The notes below the pieces were generated by a model. It did not search any database and had not been told where the DNA came from. It saw only the letters and a program-made list of their open reading frames with translations. This document shows, piece after piece, positions 31,639 through 38,725 of a stretch of 46,931 nt of DNA. The stretch lies in the IMG/VR virus record IMGVR_UViG_3300022072_000001, positions 1-46,931 of that record; one strand, written 5' to 3'. This stretch comes from a virus. The position numbers and the translations under genes were made by a program. Position 1 is the stretch's first letter; the number at the start of each line of letters is the position of its first letter.

Positions 31639-32736
31639 TTACAGTTTTAAGCCTTTGAGCCATTGGTTAAAAATTCGGTCTGCTATCTGCGCTATCATAA
31701 CAGGTGGTACAGACATACCAATTACGTAATTCACCGAATTATTCATAAAATTGTAATCACTAGGAAATGCACCACCCCTTATGTATTCAATATCTGATAG
31801 CTGTCTTTTTTCATTAAAAACTATCATTCTATCTTGTGCTAAAATTGTTCTGATTGCTTCATTTTCATAAAGCAAAGAACAGGCAAAATTATTCCCTTTC
31901 CCCTCTATTCTTTTGCAGGCATGTCTTAGGTCTCTTTCTCCTTTCCTTGCTTCATTTAAAAGCCTTAGTATTTTTCCATTAACTGGTCTGGTATGACAAT
32001 TGTGTTTTATTTCGCTTAGTGTTATTTCTTTTTCATTGAACACTAAATTGAAAGCAGGAAAATCATTGAATAAAGTGAAATTATCAACAGGCAATCTTGC
32101 TGCAATATCATTCCGAACCCCAATAAAAAAAACTCTTTTTCTCTTTTGAGGTACACCCATTTTAGAAGCATCTAAAGTAAATACTTTCACTTTGTACCCT
32201 GCCTTCAAAAAAGCTTGTACTATCTTTTTTGAATATTCAAAAGCGTTTCCTTTTAGAATCCCTGTAACATTTTCAGCTATTATTGTTTTAGGCTGCAATT
32301 CTTTAGCTAATTCTAAGAAGTCAAAAAACAAAGTATCTAAAATCTGTTTTGCTTGTCCCTCTCTAAATCGCTTTTCTTTGCCCCAATCTTTTTCCCTGCT
32401 CCCTGCCTCTGAAAAACTAGAACAGGGGGGGGACCCGTCTAGTATATCCAGATTGTACAAACTTTCTGGTAAATCTTTTCTTAATTTAAAAGTCTGTATA
32501 GGTTCTAAAGCAGCGTATTTGGGTTGGTGGTTCATCTGGTAAGCCATCATCATTTTTTGGTCTATTTCATTGCATCCAATCACATCATAACCTGCCAGCT
32601 TATACCCCATTGTAGACCCACCACCACCGCAAAAGCAAGAAAAAACCTTGCTTTTGTGGTCCTCTATTCCTTTAGCTGGATAGCCATTTGCTAAGGTCCA
32701 GTTATAAGGGAATTTATGTTTTGTCGCTATTTGCAC
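31639..32736 (-). CDS. C5 cytosine DNA methyltransferase
   Basis: 365 residues. Motif I V-F-S-C-F-C-G-G-G-G-S (31-41) binds S-adenosylmethionine; motif IV P-P-C-S-S-F-S (103-109) holds the catalytic Cys105; motif VI A-E-N-V (154-157); motif VIII Q-K-R-K-R-V (197-202). The target-recognition part is residues about 215-330. No restriction partner of recognised type adjoins it, so it is probably a phage anti-restriction or regulatory modification. It starts 12 bases after the upstream small gene. Confidence 0.9.
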   Translation of the reverse strand: MQIATKHKFPYNWTLANGYPAKGIEDHKSKVFSCFCGGGGSTMGYKLAGYDVIGCNEIDQKMMMAYQMNHQPKYAALEPIQTFKLRKDLPESLYNLDILDGSPPCSSFSEAGSREKDWGKEKRFREGQAKQILDTLFFDFLELAKELQPKTIIAENVTGILKGNAFEYSKKIVQAFLKAGYKVKVFTLDASKMGVPQKRKRVFFIGVRNDIAARLPVDNFTLFNDFPAFNLVFNEKEITLSEIKHNCHTRPVNGKILRLLNEARKGERDLRHACKRIEGKGNNFACSLLYENEAIRTILAQDRMIVFNEKRQLSDIEYIRGGAFPSDYNFMNNSVNYVIGMSVPPVMIAQIADRIFNQWLKGLKL

Positions 32737-32748
32737 ATTAATTTATTT

Positions 32749-32946
32749 TTAAAACAGTTCGATAATTCTTAAAAATTTATTCTTAATTGGGTACTTTAGT
32801 TGAAAGGTTGGCTGCTTATCTTCGCTGTCTGGAATGAATGCAGGTAAACAAATCAAAACCCTTTTTACTAGCAAAAACCCTTTAGGCAGCTTCTTAACTA
32901 CTTTGTATTTGGAATTGCAAATAATTATGTATTTTGGGCTTTTCAT
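32749..32946 (-). CDS. Small basic hypothetical protein
   Basis: 65 residues from ATG 32946; a TTG at 32970 is a poorer start. M-K-S-P-K-Y-I-I-I-C-N-S-K-Y-K-V-V-K-K-L-P-K-G-F is basic and beta-like. Not recognised. The 150 bases upstream contain no gene. Confidence 0.45.
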   Translation of the reverse strand: MKSPKYIIICNSKYKVVKKLPKGFLLVKRVLICLPAFIPDSEDKQPTFQLKYPIKNKFLRIIELF

Positions 32947-33100
32947 TCCTTTTGAAAAAACAGGGGTCAAACGGACAATTCAACCCCTGAAAATTATAAA
33001 CAAACATTTTTGAGAGAAAAGAAAACTCGACTTAGAAATAAAAATCTAAAACGGGTTAAAAAAAACTGTACCCTCTTTTGGGTTCAGGTGAACAAAATCT

Positions 33101-33391
33101 TTATAATGGTATTTTATTAAATTCAGCTTTCAGGTTGCCTAAGTTGTATTTTTCTTGCCAGCTATCAGTCAATTCTTTTGCCCACACTTGCGCCTGTTGC
33201 ACATCTGCTTTCAGCTTTTGTTTGACCAGAAAATAGTTATAAGGGCGCTTTTCTAGTTGTGCCAAATCAGATTCAATTGTTTTATTTTCTGCCTGTAATC
33301 GCTGGATAGTTTTAGTATTTGCATTAAACCTGGTCCACAACTTCACTTTTTCAACTGCTGTATTTTCTTGTATGGTTCTGATTTTTGACAT
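33101..33391 (-). CDS. Small coiled-coil protein
   Basis: 96 residues from ATG 33391 (M-S-K-I-R-T-I-Q-E-N-T-A-V-E-K-V-K-L-W), leaving two bases after the upstream stop. Helical throughout: T-I-Q-R-L-Q-A-E-N-K-T-I-E-S-D-L-A-Q-L-E-K-R and V-Q-Q-A-Q-V-W-A-K-E-L. Unknown; replication neighbourhood. Confidence 0.6.
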   Translation of the reverse strand: MSKIRTIQENTAVEKVKLWTRFNANTKTIQRLQAENKTIESDLAQLEKRPYNYFLVKQKLKADVQQAQVWAKELTDSWQEKYNLGNLKAEFNKIPL

Positions 33392-33393
33392 AG

Positions 33394-34170
33394 TTATGTT
33401 TTTATTAATTTCTGGTATTGTAGTTGGCAATAAGTTTTGAAATCTGTTTTAGGTTTTTCTGAATCAAAATCTTTTTTCCATTGCTTTTTTATCAATTCAT
33501 CATTAAACAAGTTTTCAAAAGTTGGCTTTTCTTTAGGTTCTTTTGGTTTTAATTCGCCAATAAATTCCCTTATATATTCAGGCATAGGTATTGCTTTTTC
33601 TGCCCTCTCTATTTGTCTTTGGTTTTTGGCGTTCTGCTGCATAGCATACTGAGACCTTTGCCCCCTGTATTTATTTAACCATTCTAAAAGCGTTGGAACG
33701 TCAAAACGGTTGTAAGTTGTCCCAAACTCTCCTTTGATAGCTTTTTTCCCAAATAGGGTAAAATCTGCTATAGTGAAATAAAAAAAATCTTCAATTATTA
33801 ATTCGGCTGCAACCTCTAACTGATTTTCTTCAATGCCCCCTTTGACCGCAAAAAACCTACTTAATTGCAAAATCCAATTAGTTAGCCATAATTGGGTCAT
33901 TCCCTCTCCCCTGTATTTTTTCATTGTGGCAATTGTTGCAACCTCTTTAGAGTTGATGGAATCGTTAAAATTTTTAGCAACTATTTTATTTTGACCTACT
34001 TGATAAGCTAAAAGGGCTTTACTTTCTTCATAGATTCCTTTCGCTGCTAATTGTTTGGCTATACCCTGACAGTTTTGGAAGTCTGGTAACTTAGAATACT
34101 TTTCCAAAAATCTGCTCACGGACTGCTGCCTTTTTTGGGTCAAATTGATGACCATTTTTTTCTTTTCCAT
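33394..34170 (-). CDS. Replication-region protein, unknown (DUF6633-like)
   Basis: 258 residues, or 253 from the second ATG at 34155. The segment F-F-Y-F-T-I-A-D-F-T-L-F-G-K-K-A-I-K-G-E-F-G and Y-N-R-F-D-V-P-T-L-L-E-W-L is, from memory, like the DUF6633 group that sits next to replisome organisers in bacteroidetal phages; a helicase-loading role has not been shown. No P-loop. Its start overlaps the initiator gene by 80 bases in another frame, more than usual. Confidence 0.6.
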   Translation of the reverse strand: MEKKKMVINLTQKRQQSVSRFLEKYSKLPDFQNCQGIAKQLAAKGIYEESKALLAYQVGQNKIVAKNFNDSINSKEVATIATMKKYRGEGMTQLWLTNWILQLSRFFAVKGGIEENQLEVAAELIIEDFFYFTIADFTLFGKKAIKGEFGTTYNRFDVPTLLEWLNKYRGQRSQYAMQQNAKNQRQIERAEKAIPMPEYIREFIGELKPKEPKEKPTFENLFNDELIKKQWKKDFDSEKPKTDFKTYCQLQYQKLIKT

Positions 34171-35014
34171 TTTCTTGATTTAAAAGTTTAGGATTTTTAG
34201 CAACTTTTTTTGCTTCCTGTTCATAGTCGTAAAATTTTGACCCAAACAGGGTTTTTATAGTGAGGTTCGTTTCATATTTTTTGCCAGTCCATTGTTTTAT
34301 TTTCAAATCAATCACATTTTTCATGCTCTGCACTTCAGTTCCCCCTATAATTAAATCATGTATTTTTCTGGCCACATTGGCATTAAGTGGATAGGTTGCC
34401 CCTGTTGCTTCATTCAGATACATTAGGACCTCTTTTGCTTTGCTCCATTCAGATACTTTTTCTTTTTTTAAGTCTGCTTTTAATTTTTCAATTTGAGAAA
34501 GATTTTCCTTTTCTCTTATTGTATTATTAATTGTATTATTATCTGTATTATTAATACTTGTATTATTATCATCATCATTTTCTAAATACCCCCCTTTAAT
34601 ATTCTCACTACCCCCTTTAATATTCTCACTAGGTTGTTTAGAATACTTACTACCCCCTTTAATATTCTCACTAGGTTGTTTAGAATACTTACTACCCCCT
34701 TTAATATTCTCACTAGGTTGTTTAGAATACTTACTACCCCTATTTAATATTTTAACTACCCTTTTTATGATTTGATTCCCTTGCCTTTCTATTCTGATTT
34801 TAACGTATTTTTTTGCTTCTAAAGATTTAATTATTTGTGTGCATCTGCCTTTAGATACACCAAAGAAATCAGAAAAATATTTATTAGATGCAAAGCATCC
34901 ATTATCATTATCTAAGCTGTCTATTTCTACTAAAAATATCTTTTCTATTAATGTTAGGTCTTTATTCAACCAAATTTCTTTAGGAATCCAAACACCCTTA
35001 AAACTTCTTTTCAT
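34091..35014 (-). CDS. Replication initiator / replisome organiser
   Basis: 307 residues from ATG 35014 (M-K-R-S-F-K-G-V-W-I-P-K-E-I-W-L); in-frame ATG 35116 gives an unconvincing extension. N-terminal winged helix: L-T-L-I-E-K-I-F-L-V-E-I-D-S-L, then G-C-F-A-S-N-K-Y-F-S-D-F-F-G-V-S-K-G-R-C-T, then L-E-A-K-K-Y-V-K. Residues about 95-155 are three copies of G-S-K-Y-S-K-Q-P-S-E-N-I-K-G. The C-terminal domain (residues 190-270) fits the phage C-terminal pattern TIGR02220 (Y-L-N-E-A-T-G-A-T-Y, V-I-D-L-K-I-K-Q-W, L-F-G-S-K-F). Such proteins bind the origin and recruit helicase. Confidence 0.85.
   Translation of the reverse strand: MKRSFKGVWIPKEIWLNKDLTLIEKIFLVEIDSLDNDNGCFASNKYFSDFFGVSKGRCTQIIKSLEAKKYVKIRIERQGNQIIKRVVKILNRGSKYSKQPSENIKGGSKYSKQPSENIKGGSKYSKQPSENIKGGSENIKGGYLENDDDNNTSINNTDNNTINNTIREKENLSQIEKLKADLKKEKVSEWSKAKEVLMYLNEATGATYPLNANVARKIHDLIIGGTEVQSMKNVIDLKIKQWTGKKYETNLTIKTLFGSKFYDYEQEAKKVAKNPKLLNQENGKEKNGHQFDPKKAAVREQIFGKVF
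34611..34736 (-). repeat. Three 42-bp tandem repeats in initiator gene: candidate origin
   Basis: Exact 42-base units start at 34611, 34653 and 34695; a 22-base partial unit precedes them (34589-34610). They include CCCCCTTTAATATTCTCACT and GGTTGTTTAGAATACTTACT. Iterated sites within the linker of an initiator gene are the usual form of origin in lambdoid and other temperate phages, so this is a candidate origin (inference). Confidence 0.6.
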
Positions 35015-35175
35015 TTTTGTGTAGTTTATTACTCTCTTTAGGCACTTAGAAAGCGATTGATTAATAAAATTACTGTCCTGCTTCTGCGCTCCAATCCAAT
35101 AAAAAGAGGTTGACAAAAGACCAAAAAACTAATATTGAAAATAGTGTCATTTTAATGTATTTTAGACTGTGAAAA

Positions 35176-35199
35176 GTTGCAGCCACTAAGGGCTGCAAC
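35176..35199 (-). terminator. Hairpin in leader of initiator gene
   Basis: GTTGCAGCC (35176-35184) pairs with GGCTGCAAC (35191-35199) across ACTAAG; the minus strand continues TTTTCACAG. With the promoter candidate at 35307-35339 it sits in the leader, so it could act as an attenuator. The 35015-35363 stretch otherwise contains no supported gene. Confidence 0.65.
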
Positions 35200-35306
35200 A
35201 GTAGGTAAAAATAGTTATACTATGGATTTGTGTAAATCGGTTTAGGTAGTGTTTGCTGGCTTGTTGCCTTAAAATTAATTACTCAGATTGAGGGTTATAT
35301 TGAATA

Positions 35307-35342
35307 CAAATATATTCAAAATTAATCAAAATGAATCAAAAT
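35307..35342 (-). promoter_or_regulatory. Initiator promoter with phased CAAAAT repeats
   Basis: CAAATATA (35307-35314) reads TATATTTG on the minus strand; CAA at 35337-35339 gives TTG with a 22-base spacer, slightly long. CAAAAT is repeated at 35317, 35327 and 35337, exactly 10 bases apart, so the three copies face one side of the helix. Likely promoter plus regulatory site for the initiator gene. Confidence 0.5.
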
Positions 35343-35363
35343 TAATTTTGTTTGGTAGTATTT

Positions 35364-35858
35364 TTAAGTATTCGGTGCAATTGGTTTAGTAATCGGTAAA
35401 AATGCTTTTTCGTAGTTTTTCACTAATTCGGCTTTCTTTAAATCTATCATCATTTTGCGCCACTTATACCATGCTGCTGAAACTTTCAACTTCGCTTTCA
35501 ATGATGGACTAAAAGGGTATTTTTCATATTTACAGGTAGCTTCTAAAACCTTTGATTGTAGCCAGTTTTCAAAGGTGGTAGGGGCAACTGGTTCTATATT
35601 GTCCCATTCATCTAATTTGCCCCGTAATTCAAAATCTAAAGGGGTCTGTAAGACTATTCTTATCACTTGACCCTGCTTATTTAATGACCCATTTCTAGGG
35701 CTTGAAAAGATGCTTTCATCTGTAGTGGTTTCTATTACAATAGGCTTTGCCATTTCTTCCAACAGGGCTGCTTTCTGTTCGCCTGTGACGTATTGGGGGT
35801 TGGATTCCCCATGAAAGAAATTAGCAACTTCTTTCAAAATGTCTTTTTGTACTCCCAT
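35364..35858 (-). CDS. Hypothetical protein
   Basis: 164 residues: V-Q-K-D-I-L-K-E-V-A-N-F-F-H-G, then I-V-I-E-T-T-T-D-E-S-I-F-S-S-P, then helical and basic (S-L-K-A-K-L-K-V-S-A-A-W-Y-K-W-R-K). It stands alone between two hairpins, with TTTTCAAATATCAA (minus strand 35945-35932) in its leader. No family recognised; early gene by position. Confidence 0.6.
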   Translation of the reverse strand: MGVQKDILKEVANFFHGESNPQYVTGEQKAALLEEMAKPIVIETTTDESIFSSPRNGSLNKQGQVIRIVLQTPLDFELRGKLDEWDNIEPVAPTTFENWLQSKVLEATCKYEKYPFSPSLKAKLKVSAAWYKWRKMMIDLKKAELVKNYEKAFLPITKPIAPNT

Positions 35859-35931
35859 TTGTTTTGTTATTTTGTATAAAGATAAGATACCATCTATTAT
35901 GATAATAGAATTTGATTTTTTACCTTTATTT

Positions 35932-36000
35932 TTGATATTTGAAAATTAAAAACGGGGGCTAATGTCCGATTTTTGGAAATGTGGGATTTTATTAGCCCCC
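35932..36000 (-). terminator. Stem-loop terminator followed by recurrent leader 14-mer
   Basis: GGGGGCTAAT (35954-35963) pairs with ATTAGCCCCC (35991-36000). On the minus strand the stem is followed by GTTTTTAATTTTC, fitting a terminator for the wHTH gene that ends at 36027. The following 14-mer TTTTCAAATATCAA (35945-35932) leads into the gene at 35858. Confidence 0.75.
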
Positions 36001-36026
36001 TGTGTAGCCTCTTATAGAGGTATATT

Positions 36027-36614
36027 TTAAGCGGTTTCTAATACTTCAATTGTGTAGTATTGGTCTACGGCTTCCTTTAGCTCTCTTAGGGCTTTCTGGT
36101 TAACCCTAGGGCGTTTCTTTTGCCCATATTTTTTATTAATCAATAAGCCAGTTTCTTCTAAAATCCTTGCATGTATGCTTACTCTCGATTGGTCTAAATT
36201 CAAGTTTAGCCATATCGGCTTCATGCTTGTTTTGGGGTGGTCTGCAATATACTGAAGTATAGCAATCCTTTCTTTGTGACAGATAGCTCTAATAATTTTA
36301 TAACCTTTAGTACCTAACTGATTTTGCAATGTTAAAACTTTTGCAAATTGTTTTTTATTAAGTGTGTAAATTATTCGTTTCCCTTCCCTGTTGGAAGAAA
36401 CTAAATTAAAATTTCTAAGCTTTTTTAGGTATTGACTGCTTATTGACTGCCCCAACCGTGTTGCTATTTGCAAAGTCTGAACGTCTTTTTTTCCTTCGCT
36501 TAATAGGTCTATTATTTGGGCCAACCTTGCTAAGTCTAATGCTTGCAATAGGGCTTTGATTGTCATTAATCGAGGTAATAAAAAAGCAACATCTTTAATG
36601 TTAAAAAACTTCAT
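36027..36614 (-). CDS. Tandem ArsR-type winged-helix regulator
   Basis: 195 residues with two winged-helix units. The first (about 27-90): L-A-R-L-A-Q-I-I-D-L-L-S, L-Q-I-A-T-R-L-G-Q-S-I-S-S-Q-Y-L-K-K-L, E-G-K-R-I-I-Y-T-L. The second (about 113-180): K-E-R-I-A-I-L-Q-Y-I-A-D-H-P, L-N-L-D-Q-S-R-V-S-I-H-A-R-I-L-E-E-T-G-L. Each has the helix-turn-helix then wing order of ArsR/SmtB proteins; no metal-binding cysteines are seen. Probably a DNA-binding regulator of early genes. Leader CTTAAAATATTAATATTATG. Confidence 0.8.
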   Translation of the reverse strand: MKFFNIKDVAFLLPRLMTIKALLQALDLARLAQIIDLLSEGKKDVQTLQIATRLGQSISSQYLKKLRNFNLVSSNREGKRIIYTLNKKQFAKVLTLQNQLGTKGYKIIRAICHKERIAILQYIADHPKTSMKPIWLNLNLDQSRVSIHARILEETGLLINKKYGQKKRPRVNQKALRELKEAVDQYYTIEVLETA

Positions 36615-36626
36615 AATATTAATATT

Positions 36627-37364
36627 TTAAGTTTGTAATTTTTTGAATAATTCAGGACGTTGTTTAATCCATCCTAAAAAGTTTTGAATAGCTTCTAAAG
36701 CATCTATTTTGCTTGTCTGGTCAGTTGGTACATTGTATGTAAAACGCTGCCCCCCTTTCATGTTGTCACCCCAAAAATGAAAAATTTCTAACTGGATGCT
36801 GTCTAATTCTGGCAGCATCAAACCTTTAATTTTCCAATCAACCCTCTTCCAGATTTCCAAAAAATCGGGTTCATTTTCGGTGGTTTCTATTAGTAGCCCC
36901 TTCAGTAAATCTATACCATCCAACCCCCCTATCAAATTGACCTCAACCCCTTGAATAGTGATGGTTCTTTCAAAATTCAGGTTATGAATTAAACCTTTGT
37001 TTTCTTCCTTAATGTCAAACGCTTTGTAAGCAACATGTCCTGGCACTTTTTCCAGTAGTTGAAATTTGTTTTTTGGCACATGGAAACGATATAAAAAAGG
37101 CTCTTTATCAACATCTGGCTTGTATATTAGGGGGCTTCTGTAGGGGTTAATATAATGGTAGCGGCAATAGTCAAACCCCTTAGCTTTTCCCTCAATTACT
37201 AACTTTTTTAAAGCCAGTAATCGGTTTTTTTCAAATTCATCTAAGGGCAAAAAGTCATCAACCCCACTTATTGCTTTTTTGATAAGGTTGTAAATAGTTA
37301 ATTCAGACCCTTCTTTTAGCTGGTCAAACTCTGCCACAACTGAAACTGGTAAATTAATTTTCAT
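36627..37364 (-). CDS. Recombination-module protein, possible degenerate PD-(D/E)XK
   Basis: 245 residues following the ATPase with an 11-base overlap. The segment V-N-L-I-G-G-L-D-G-I-D-L-L-K-G-L-L-I-E-T-T-E-N-E, then L-E-I-W-K-R-V-D-W-K and S-I-Q-L-E-I-F-H-F-W resembles the order G-x-x-D-x-I, E-x-K, Q-x-x-x-Y of RecB-type nucleases, but the expected Lys after Glu is Thr. Partner position to a Sak4-like ATPase supports recombination. Assignment is tentative. Confidence 0.55.
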   Translation of the reverse strand: MKINLPVSVVAEFDQLKEGSELTIYNLIKKAISGVDDFLPLDEFEKNRLLALKKLVIEGKAKGFDYCRYHYINPYRSPLIYKPDVDKEPFLYRFHVPKNKFQLLEKVPGHVAYKAFDIKEENKGLIHNLNFERTITIQGVEVNLIGGLDGIDLLKGLLIETTENEPDFLEIWKRVDWKIKGLMLPELDSIQLEIFHFWGDNMKGGQRFTYNVPTDQTSKIDALEAIQNFLGWIKQRPELFKKLQT

Positions 37365-38313
37365 TGACTACTATTTTAGGTTCTTTTGCTTTGATTTCTT
37401 TCGTTTTCTTGTCTACTTGAAATCCCTTTTTCTTTAACCTGCCCATGAAATAAGCCCCTAGTGTGGCTTTCAATACTTGATGGCCTAATTCTGCCAGTTG
37501 TGGTTGTAGGGCTGTAAAAGCTTCTATACTGTCAGCGTCATCTATCCAGCCTTTCCACTCTTCAAGCTCTTTATTATATTGGACTTGTGCGGCACTTTTT
37601 GAAGTAATCTTTTTGTTACAGTCCTCTATAAGCTTGGTTAAGTAAGTATCATAGTGAATGGTTTCAGCTTGTGGTACTGGTAGGATGCCATAATTGGCCA
37701 TATTTTTTCCAACGTGTCGGCTGTTAGGGTTAAAATCTAATTCCACTTGATTTCCATTGGCATACATAAAGCCCAACATGTCACAAGTGGAGTATAAAAT
37801 GCTTCTGCTGCTGCCCTTCACATCTAAACCCCATTTTTTAGTATCTCCTTCCATGTACTCCTTGCCGTGACAGATTGCGCAAATATGCAAATCAAGTGAG
37901 GTAAAACGGGCCTTTAGGCTTTTGACCATGTCAGAAACCACTACCCAACTACTTATTTTCAAGCCTATAGCTGTACGGTGTTGGGGTTGGGTCAATAGGT
38001 AGGAAATTATGTGGTTATCAATCATGGTCCCAATGGTGTCCAGCACAACAGATTTATAGCCATTTTCTTTGACCATGTTGGCAAAATCTACACTCATAAT
38101 AAAATTGTAAAACTCAATCCAATTAGTCACTTTAATTGAATCTGGCCTAATTTTCTGTACTGCCCTGTGAATACCATCATCAAAGTCGAAATGCAGGGGC
38201 TTTGGCATCGTAAATGATAGGCTGGTTTTTCCTGTTCCTGGTTCTCCAAAGAACACAAAAAACAATAGTTTGGCTAAGAGGGCTTCTGTTGCCCGTCTGA
38301 TAATAAATGACAT
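37354..38313 (-). CDS. RecA-like ATPase (Sak4-like recombinase)
   Basis: 319 residues from ATG 38313 (M-S-F-I-I-R-R-A-T-E-A), preferred because it follows the A/T-rich leader and the 14-mer; ATG 38370 would lie before the hairpin. Walker A G-E-P-G-T-G-K-T at 23-30, Walker B V-V-L-D-T-I-G at 89-95, and I-C-A-I-C-H-G-K near 150. Phage Sak4/AAA_24-type proteins pair single strands during replication and repair. First main gene of the early minus operon after a small HTH-like gene. Confidence 0.8.
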   Translation of the reverse strand: MSFIIRRATEALLAKLLFFVFFGEPGTGKTSLSFTMPKPLHFDFDDGIHRAVQKIRPDSIKVTNWIEFYNFIMSVDFANMVKENGYKSVVLDTIGTMIDNHIISYLLTQPQHRTAIGLKISSWVVVSDMVKSLKARFTSLDLHICAICHGKEYMEGDTKKWGLDVKGSSRSILYSTCDMLGFMYANGNQVELDFNPNSRHVGKNMANYGILPVPQAETIHYDTYLTKLIEDCNKKITSKSAAQVQYNKELEEWKGWIDDADSIEAFTALQPQLAELGHQVLKATLGAYFMGRLKKKGFQVDKKTKEIKAKEPKIVVNEN

Positions 38314-38325
38314 AATTTTGATATT

Positions 38326-38372
38326 TTGATATTTGAAAATCTTTAAAAGAGGTCGGGCATAAAAGCCCAACC
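38326..38372 (-). promoter_or_regulatory. Leader hairpin plus 14-mer before RecA-like gene
   Basis: GGTcGGGC (38351-38358) pairs with GCCCaACC (38365-38372). On the minus strand it is followed after 11 bases by TTTTCAAATATCAA (38339-38326) and then the ATG at 38313. Same arrangement as at 35932-36000 and 39207-39256. Confidence 0.6.
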
Positions 38373-38406
38373 TAAAACCCGTAACTATGAAAAGAATAAA
38401 TTTTAC

Positions 38407-38586
38407 TCAATTGATGCTGGCAAGCTTTTCCCTTGCCAAAAACTCTGCTGCTGCCTCTATTTCTTCATTTTTTCTAGTATTGTTTTTATCCAATACTTTA
38501 AAAATGTAACTTTCTGAATACTTACATTTAAAAAATATAAATACTTCTTTCACTGTGATTAGCTTTCTTAATTCCTTATTTATCAT
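38407..38586 (-). CDS. Small HTH-like protein (repressor candidate)
   Basis: 59 residues from ATG 38586: M-I-N-K-E-L-R-K-L-I-T-V-K-E-V-F-I-F-F-K-C-K-Y-S-E-S-Y, then I-F-K-V-L-D-K-N-N-T-R-K-N-E-E-I-E-A-A-A-E-F-L. The S-E-S-Y-I-F-K-V-L-D-x-x-x-x-K-N-E-E-I motif resembles short bacteroidetal phage regulators with a helix-turn-helix (S-x-S-Y-V-x-K-V-L-N-G). It lies directly after a consensus promoter and opposite the plus-strand gene at 38726. Length and pattern make translation likely; the DNA-binding role is inferred. Confidence 0.6.
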   Translation of the reverse strand: MINKELRKLITVKEVFIFFKCKYSESYIFKVLDKNNTRKNEEIEAAAEFLAREKLASIN

Positions 38587-38620
38587 TATATTACCTATTA
38601 ATTTGTGTCAATCGTTAACA

Positions 38621-38651
38621 CAAAAGTAATCTATTTGTATTCAATATGCAA
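38621..38651 (-). promoter_or_regulatory. Early minus-strand promoter (TTG-N20-TACTTTTG)
   Basis: CAAAAGTA (38621-38628) is TACTTTTG on the minus strand; CAA at 38649-38651 gives TTG with a 20-base spacer. Drives the small HTH-like gene and probably the recombination/replication block to its left. Confidence 0.75.
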
Positions 38652-38702
38652 GTAAATTGAATATTTTAATATTAGATTTTTAAAATTCTGAATCACTTTA
38701 TA

Positions 38703-38720
38703 TTAAAACTCTAGTTTTAA
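38703..38720 (+). promoter_or_regulatory. Palindromic operator/initiator-site candidate
   Basis: TTAAAACT (38703-38710) and AGTTTTAA (38713-38720) form a perfect 8-bp inverted repeat separated by two bases, ending five bases before the ATG at 38726. A bound regulator, or the mRNA hairpin, would block expression of that gene. I see no TAnnTTTG element on the plus strand here. Confidence 0.5.
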
Positions 38721-38725
38721 AAAAT

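Noticed and set aside
34589-34736. CRISPR-like array
   Set aside because: The 42-bp units are directly abutting and in frame with the initiator; no variable spacers.
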